Below are positions 58,371 through 64,000 of a stretch of 64,000 nt of DNA, piece after piece. Source of the stretch: Zygaena filipendulae. Lineage: Eukaryota; Arthropoda; Insecta; Lepidoptera; Zygaenidae. The position numbers and the translations under genes are program-made. The notes under the pieces were generated by a model. That model saw only the letters and a program-made list of their open reading frames with translations, was not told the origin of the DNA and did not search any database. The stretch's first letter is position 1. The number at the start of each line of letters is the position of its first letter. The stretch is taken from contig OU015665.1 in assembly GCA_907165275.2 (NCBI GenBank), positions 4,278,001 through 4,342,000 on the forward strand, read 5' to 3'.

Positions 58371-59224
58371 ACTTTAATTACTTCCCTTTCCCCGAAAGAG
58401 GTAATTTATAAAAGAAATATGCGGATACGACCTGAGGACACGACTCAAGAGGAACGGGATTGTAGCAAAATGGACCAAAGAGTATTTAACCACTACGACG
58501 GACGTCATTTTTATTTCTTTGTTTTACGAATTTGTTTATCGTGATTAATATTGTGTGATTGTGGTGGATTTTGCTTAATAGTGATAAACAGTGTGGGAAC
58601 AGTAAATTAAGATGAAGGTAATGATGTAAATAACTTCAGAAAAAATCTGTATGGACAAAATTTCCTTTGCCTTCACCGAAAGGGGCAAACTTTACGAAAA
58701 AAATATATACCATATAAGCATAACCATTTAGTGATTACCTTCTCTCTGAGCATAACTATGCAACATGGAAGAATTGGCTAAGGCCTTATGAAGAAATGAA
58801 TTGAAGAAAATAAATATCTGAAATGGCTGCATGGACTAAGTTTCCTTTGCCTTCCCCGAAAGGGGTAAACTTTACCAAAAAAAAAGCATAACTATGCGGA
58901 AAAGTTTGGGAAAAGCTTTTTAAGGTACTAGGTACTTTACCTACAAACTTTCTGAAGCTTTTACAAGCTCTACCAAAACCAAAAGGAATTCACTGTACCT
59001 ATGCAGCAGTAGAGTTTGATAGTGTAGACTGTTGTATAGTGCATGAAGCTTTGTGCAGAATTATTGTCGTGTCCTCTTGGCTCTTTGTTACTAGCTAACA
59101 TTTACTCTACATACACAAAGATTATATTATTGTGGTAAACGTTGTGACCTGTGGTTAAATTCTATTTGATTGTGGAGTGTGGAGACTGGACTGTGGACTG
59201 TGGTCTACTACCTGCCTACCTACA
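58371..59224 (+). other. Repeat scraps and 5' flank of gene D
   Basis: 58375-58880 holds scraps of the CCCCGAAAGGGG repeat also found upstream of gene C. 59160-59224 is the likely gene D leader, with the short tandem word TGTGGAGTGTGGAGACTGGACTGT split as GTGGACTGTGG. Confidence 0.4.
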
Positions 59225-60671
59225 ATGAAAAATTTCATCAAGTTATTATTAAGCTGCTTCTTTACATCAAATTTAATTTTAACAGGTTTGTAATCTTCCC
59301 AATGAAGTGGCACGCCCAACAGTTTGTTGCAGAAATACCTAGGTACCTACTTATTAATGCCGTAATTTATTTTTTAGCAAATGGTATCAGATGTTTTGAT
59401 TGTCGATCTATTGATGATCCTAAGTGTGCGGATCCGTTTGACAATAGTACCATACCAATAACCGACTGTGACAAGGATAAAGGTTCAGGCAGTGAAATAA
59501 TACCTAGTGTGTGCCAGAAAATTCGGCAAAAAGGTGAGCTTTCAATGTTTATGAAGTAGACTATCATGGTACCACCACTTAAAAAAAGTTAATTAATCAC
59601 CTAAGTTCCTTTTAAATTTGCCATCTGCCCATTTGCCCCCTATGACTAGCCCCCTATTTTGACTCACCCTTATTTGGCATTTGGATAAATTAGTGCTTAA
59701 TAGCTCAATTTTTGTACTCTCGAATTTGTTAGTTCGACGAACTTGCTGGCTCACTCACGTACCTGCTACTTATTCTGACATGCGCCCACGTACACAAACA
59801 CACACACACACACACTCACACACGCACACACACACAAACACACAAACACACAAACACACACACACACACATACACATATTATAGGTATTAAGACTATATG
59901 TTACATTTATTAAGTTAAATTCATTTTCTGAGAGGGGGCCAGGAGTCCTATAAGACAGGGTTTACCTAGTTTAGGCTCCTGTCTCCCACAAAGTATGCTC
60001 TACTTTTTATTTGTAACCACTATGTATTTACTTGTGGGAGAAATAAAGATAATTATTATTATTATGACAAAAAAATATCTTTTGTTCCACATAAGTAAAA
60101 ATACTCAATTTCTTAAGTATTTGAAACCTCACTGCATCTTGAAAACAACAACAAATACATTCTTTAAAGATTCTTAGAGAAAATCACTGTTGCATGTGAA
60201 TTTTAAGATCTATTACTTCTCAACTATTAAAATATCTCCGTACTTGCTTTATTGCAGCATGGTTTTGTATTTATATTAGTACTTATTACCTAGGGGTTAA
60301 AAGATATAGAGTTCAATAATCCATAGGTACTTAACTTCTTCAGCTACATAATCTACACAGCTAGTTCAAGTGGTTCACAACATAACTATCTTTGTGAAAT
60401 CTATGTTCACTCTGACCTAACCAAATACCTAACAATTCCAGTTAATGGAGAGTGGCACTACATAAGAAACTGTGCCTATCTTGATGAAGTTGCTGTCAAA
60501 AGTGATGATAAAGTCTGTGTCACAAGAACTGGAACGGACAACATATTTAGTGAATCCTGCACTTGTAATAGTAAGCATGGATGCAACTCCTCAGTTGTGT
60601 TTAGACCTTTCCTTTTAATGGTCGCTATGTTAGTAGCTCTACCTTGTCTCTGGTTGAAACTGGTGTGGTAG
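59225..60671 (+). CDS. Ly6/uPAR-family GPI-anchored protein, gene D
   Basis: Complete three-finger protein of 148 residues. Exons are 59225-59285, 59378-59533 and 60442-60671; both introns are phase 1 (92 and 908 bp). Exon 1 (MKNFIKLLLSCFFTSNLILT) and exon 3 are the same lengths as those of gene C (61 and 230 bases). Exon 2 begins ANGIRCFDCRSIDDPKCADP and ends VCQKIRQK; exon 3 begins VNGEWHYIRNCAYLDEV, closes with SCTCNSKHGCN and ends in the hydrophobic tail MLVALPCLWLKLVW. All ten Ly6 cysteines are kept and there is no frameshift, so it looks functional. Changes relative to gene C concentrate in the middle of the domain. It is a duplicate of gene C in opposite orientation about 25 kb away. 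A GPI-anchored surface protein is predicted. Confidence 0.88.
59796..59877. repeat. CA microsatellite
   Basis: Interrupted (CA)n about 80 bp, in intron 2 of gene D. Confidence 0.85.
59925..60066 (+). mobile_element. 3' end of a non-LTR retrotransposon
   Basis: Ends GTGGGAGAAATAAAGATAA followed by (ATT)n, a typical LINE 3' tail; it contains the inverted pair CTGTCTCCCACAA/TTGTGGGAG. In gene D intron 2. Confidence 0.45.
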
Positions 60672-61056
60672 TAAGCTCCATATTTAGATTGTCGATTCTG
60701 ATAATATAAGGATAGAAATAAGTATCTAAGCATGGTTATTTAATTTGAAGCAATTATATAACTTAAATTATCAATAACTAAGGTATAAAAAGGTTTTAAT
60801 TTTATTCTTGGAAAAGATGGATTACCAGTTCTGATAATTGAACTGTTCTCAAAAAGTTGGTGTGGGTTATTTTTCACTAAAACTGTAACAAATTTCAAGT
60901 TTTATTACTTAATATTTTCCAGTGTCTTCATAAAGCAGTATGGCATAATGTAGGTCTAATGGGTTCTAATCAAAAATTATGATAAGAATTAAATATTATT
61001 TATTTAGACTCTATGTTGATATGTTATGCATATTGTTTTAATATAATAATTGATTA

Positions 61057-61743
61057 AGGTTGAAATACACAGTCAGCTTGGTGGGGCGGTGTTGCATATA
61101 CATCTGATGAAATAGCTGATGTACTTAATCACTTATTATCAAGTTTTGTCCATCCATAAATAGTTTACTATAGTACAGCTAAAGGCAGAAACATACTTAT
61201 GTGTCGTGTCCTTACATTTAGTATGGTTAGAAACTTGTTTGAATGTGTCATGTTGTGGCGCTTTCTGTCGTGGTGCCCATATTAAATGTATGAAACAAAT
61301 ATGCTTCTATCGCGACTCGCGACACAACACGACACAACTACCTTTCCGCTTTTTCTTTTTCATATCTACAGACATTAAGCGTGCCAGATGCGTTCTGTGC
61401 CAGACTTATTGTGTCAAGAAAAAATGTGGGAATAAAACCAACCGATGCTCTATTAATTCGCCTCATAGCCACAGACACGTACAGAAATGAAACGCGAGAC
61501 TAAATATTATTCTTTCCGCGAATACTGGCCTGTGTCTATCTGCTTCTGCGCGGCCGTGTTACAATACGATACGAATACGTTAATACGCACAGTATAGGAA
61601 AATATTATTTTGTCTGCGATGGAACGTGTCTGGCGCGCTCAATGTCTGTAGATATAAATGCAGCTAATGCCTAGCAGCAAGTTAGAGACACGTCGCGTCG
61701 CCGCGCCGCCTCGCCACGCCGCACCGGCTGTGTGTTTCAACCT
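61057..61743. mobile_element. 687-bp inverted-repeat element with TTA duplication
   Basis: Ends AGGTTGAAATACACAGTCAG and, inverted, AGGTTGAAACACACAGCCGG; flanked by TTA at 61054-61056 and 61744-61746. The interior is GC-rich near the right end (CGTCGCGTCGCCGCGCCGCC). No transposase. Confidence 0.75.
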
Positions 61744-61849
61744 TTAGTAATATCTATTGATCCGTTAATATGAGTAGGTAATTATTAATTCAAAAAATTA
61801 GCGGAGCTAAATAGATTTATGTTAAAAATATATACATATAAATAAAATT

Positions 61850-62035
61850 GAGGTGTCTGTTTGTAATTTCAAATTATCAATTTTTTACTAATTGCATATA
61901 TAAGTACCTATATGTAGATACAATCTCACATAAAAAAACCAACTTTTAAAATTTTCTGTCGGTCTGTTTGTTCCGGCTAATCTTTGGAACGGCTGGACCG
62001 ATTTTGCCGGGACTTTCACTAGTAGATAGCTAATG
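61850..62035 (+). repeat. SINE-like repeat, uninterrupted copy
   Basis: AAATTGAGGTGTCTGTTTGT ... TGTTCCGGCTAATCTTTGGA ... GACTTTCACTAGTAGATAG. It serves as the empty-site reference for the hAT-interrupted copy at 52870-53905; a fragment is at 51597-51640. Confidence 0.6.
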
Positions 62036-62190
62036 TTATAAGTAGTAACTTAGGTTACTTTTATTTTAGAACCAAATATAAAACTAAACTTAACCTAACC
62101 TAAAATAAATCTAAAATATATTATTAAAAGGAGTCAGTACGTAGTATATTTACTCTGAGCTTTAGGCAAGGTTCCGAAGATACTGGCAGC

Positions 62191-62562
62191 CTATATACTG
62201 GCGTCCCTTTGAATAGCTAGGCTAATTCTTTGTCCGAGGTAGCTGCCAGCTCTTCGGTCTCCTGTGATGTCGACTAACCTTTTTGCTATTTCCTTAAAAA
62301 GCCTTATAGCACTAGGACCCCACGGACCAAGGGTCTCGACACCGAATGGCACAAAATCATATTCAGGGCCTAGACCCCTGTATTTGCGTGCTTTAGTATT
62401 TTCAGCCGCTTCGCAGGCCGCACCAGCTCTGTTGTTGGTTCCATGTAGATGGGAAGGGGCCAGCGTGTCTGAACAGGTTGCATCCCATACCAGCACCCGC
62501 CCCATCTTCCATGGAATCAAACTCATACCGTCCGGTCTCTCCTGTTCCTGCGGGAATTCAGA
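62191..62562 (-). pseudogene. Transposon-derived coding remnant (RPDG...WDATC motif)
   Basis: Minus-strand open frame of about 120 codons without an upstream start of its own. It reads EFPQEQERPDGMSLIPWK, GRVLVWDATCSDTLAPSH, then GPEYDFVPFGVETLGPWGPS and SYLGQRISLAIQRDASI. This segment is familiar from the C-terminus of reverse-transcriptase-like repetitive proteins in many invertebrates; the RPD...WD spacing is compatible with a PD-(D/E)XK-type nuclease core, but that is inference. Only the terminal part is present, flanked by repeat DNA, so it is called a remnant. A host gene exon is less likely. Confidence 0.55.
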
Positions 62563-62629
62563 TACTCACGGGGTTAACCGCTACTCAGTTACGACTCGAT
62601 TAGTCACGACTCAGCTAGTAAATAAATAA

Positions 62630-63462
62630 AAATAAATGGTAAATAGTCATTTTTTAGAACCGTTTTGTTTGATTTAGATACTTTTGAATTCAAGATCCAA
62701 TATCAAAGGCTCTACCACCACATATGTACATAGGTAAAGCAAAAAATTAATAAAAGCAGAAAATATAAAAATTAATAAGTAACATGGACCAAGTAATCAA
62801 CAAAATATCGATCTTATCTTAGACAATGGGGTGGGCAAGTAAAGCCTCGGTACTTCGACCCTTGGGATCTTTTGTACCATCCCCATCCTGTACTCCTCCC
62901 TCTACTCCCTGAGAATCTCGGCGGCGAAGGCTAGTGTGCAGTGGAGGGGTAAGAGCTTAAAGTCCTCTGGTTCTGGGTAAGCCGTCCCCAGAAGGTCCAT
63001 ACGTTTACGAACGAAATACCGACCTTACTCGTAAGTAAGCCGAAACTGCCTTGACTAGAAAAAGCTATTTTTAAAGCAAAATTAATTTTATTTTTTATAG
63101 TCTTCTTTTAACCGCTCGTCGAATTTTTTAAAAGTAAGTAGGTACATTATATAAGTAGGCATGCCTATTCCTTCAAAATTAGCATTTGATTCAGTGATAA
63201 AAAGTACACCATTTCCTTGTCTGTATCCCTGCGTTGGCGTGCATCATAATGATCGATTCAGTAGTTATGTAAGTCGTAAAACAATCTCACACTCGCATTT
63301 AACAATTATAATATTAGTGTATATATCAACAACAAAGTACCTACAACAAACAAAAAATCTAGCCAGTGTGACCTACATTAATCTATTTATAATATGTATA
63401 CTTACTGGCATTACTGGGCTGGGCTGTATGTATGAAAAGTCGGTAGGTATTTTCTTATGCTT
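62630..63462. other. Spacer
   Basis: No gene recognised. The 140-codon frame starting 63161 runs into the hairpin repeat and has no family features. Confidence 0.4.
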
Positions 63463-63592
63463 GCTCCACATTCACGCGGGAACCTTGCGAGAACGCGAGA
63501 AAACCACGAGAAACGGCGGAGAACATCGGCTCAACAATCAGGTTCTCGTGGTTTTCTCGCGTTTTCGCAAGATTCTCGCGTGAATGTGGAGC
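63463..63592. repeat. 130-bp hairpin with 50-bp arms
   Basis: Arms 63463-63512 and 63543-63592 (GCTCCACATTCACGCGGGAA ... AAACCACGAGAA and its complement) pair almost completely around a 30-base loop. Confidence 0.75.
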
Positions 63593-63951
63593 GGGCTTTA
63601 CGTTGCATTGTAGGTAAAGTAAAAATAAAATACCTACCTACAATATCAGAGTGGGTAGGTTATATTGGGCACAGATAATATAATAGTAGGTATTGGGTAT
63701 ATTGATTGAAATGATTTGATTGCCTTGCACTCGTACCTATAACCTCAGAGTAATAAATGATACTTACCAACTACCTACGCGCGTTGGTAGTTATATGCAT
63801 GCATGCATTATGTCATCGGTCTGAAATCCTGTTACATTTCGATATTGCAGCTGGGAGGGGAGTAAGTATCAGGAAATCAATAAAAGGTGACAGGCGATAT
63901 ATCGCTGCCGCTGCCAACTGACTGATGAGATTGCATACGAAATTCCAATCG

Positions 63952-64000
63952 TCTTCTTTATAAATATAAAAATGAATGTTTGTATGTTTTTCCTCTATGT
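63952..64000 (+). mobile_element. Helitron-like element, 5' end cut by window edge
   Basis: TCTTCTTTATAAATATAAAAATGAATG-type start as in 30435-30594; continues beyond the window. Confidence 0.55.

Noticed and set aside
63161..63583. 140-codon plus-strand frame
   Set aside because: Runs into the hairpin repeat; composition is that of spacer DNA.

Overview
The window looks like a piece of a lepidopteran (moth or butterfly) nuclear genome. It is AT-rich and intron-rich, full of short transposable elements, and sprinkled with the TAGGTACCTAC-type words and the TC...CTAG repeats ending in CCGCGGGGMACAGCTAG that are typical of that order. There is no bacterial-style operon. The only convincing host genes are five small three-exon genes of the Ly6/uPAR (three-finger, ten-cysteine) family. 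They sit as a loose cluster: gene A (+, 5' end outside the window, about 1-970), gene B (+, 2776-29162), gene C (-, 34705-33601), gene E (+, 40092-41515) and gene D (+, 59225-60671).

All four complete genes have the same architecture: a short signal-peptide exon, a middle exon with Cys1-Cys5, and a last exon with Cys6-Cys10 and the closing CN motif, joined by two phase-1 introns. Genes B, C, D and E end in a hydrophobic tail that predicts GPI anchoring. Gene A does not, and is probably secreted. C and D are an inverted duplicate pair that still shares sequence in intron 1. A and B are closer to each other. E is a separate branch with the motif ENGVYWEECYC. Known insect relatives are small extracellular or GPI-anchored proteins acting in septate junctions, excitability, sleep or trafficking of membrane proteins; the function of these five is not shown by the sequence.

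Most of the rest is mobile DNA. Intron 1 of gene B (23 kb) carries a 9,044-bp element with identical 215-bp TG...CA terminal direct repeats and an ATAA target duplication, but without visible gag-pol reading frames. Its interior holds a 290-bp tandem array, a 78-bp GC-rich minisatellite in two blocks, and an antisense remnant of a jockey-like reverse transcriptase. Elsewhere there are several MITE families with TTA target duplications (one copy inserted into another copy of itself), hAT-like elements, Helitron-like TC...CTAG elements, fold-back hairpins, and simple repeats.

Region by region: 1-2.8 kb is the end of gene A and the start of gene B; 2.8-25.8 kb is intron 1 of B; 26-29 kb is intron 2 and the end of B; 30-33 kb is MITE-rich; 33.6-34.7 kb is gene C; 35-40 kb holds MITEs, an E-box-containing repeat and GC-rich hairpins; 40-41.5 kb is gene E; 42-59 kb is repeats and possibly one non-coding 5' exon near 45 kb; 59-60.7 kb is gene D; 61-64 kb is more repeats and one transposon-derived coding remnant.
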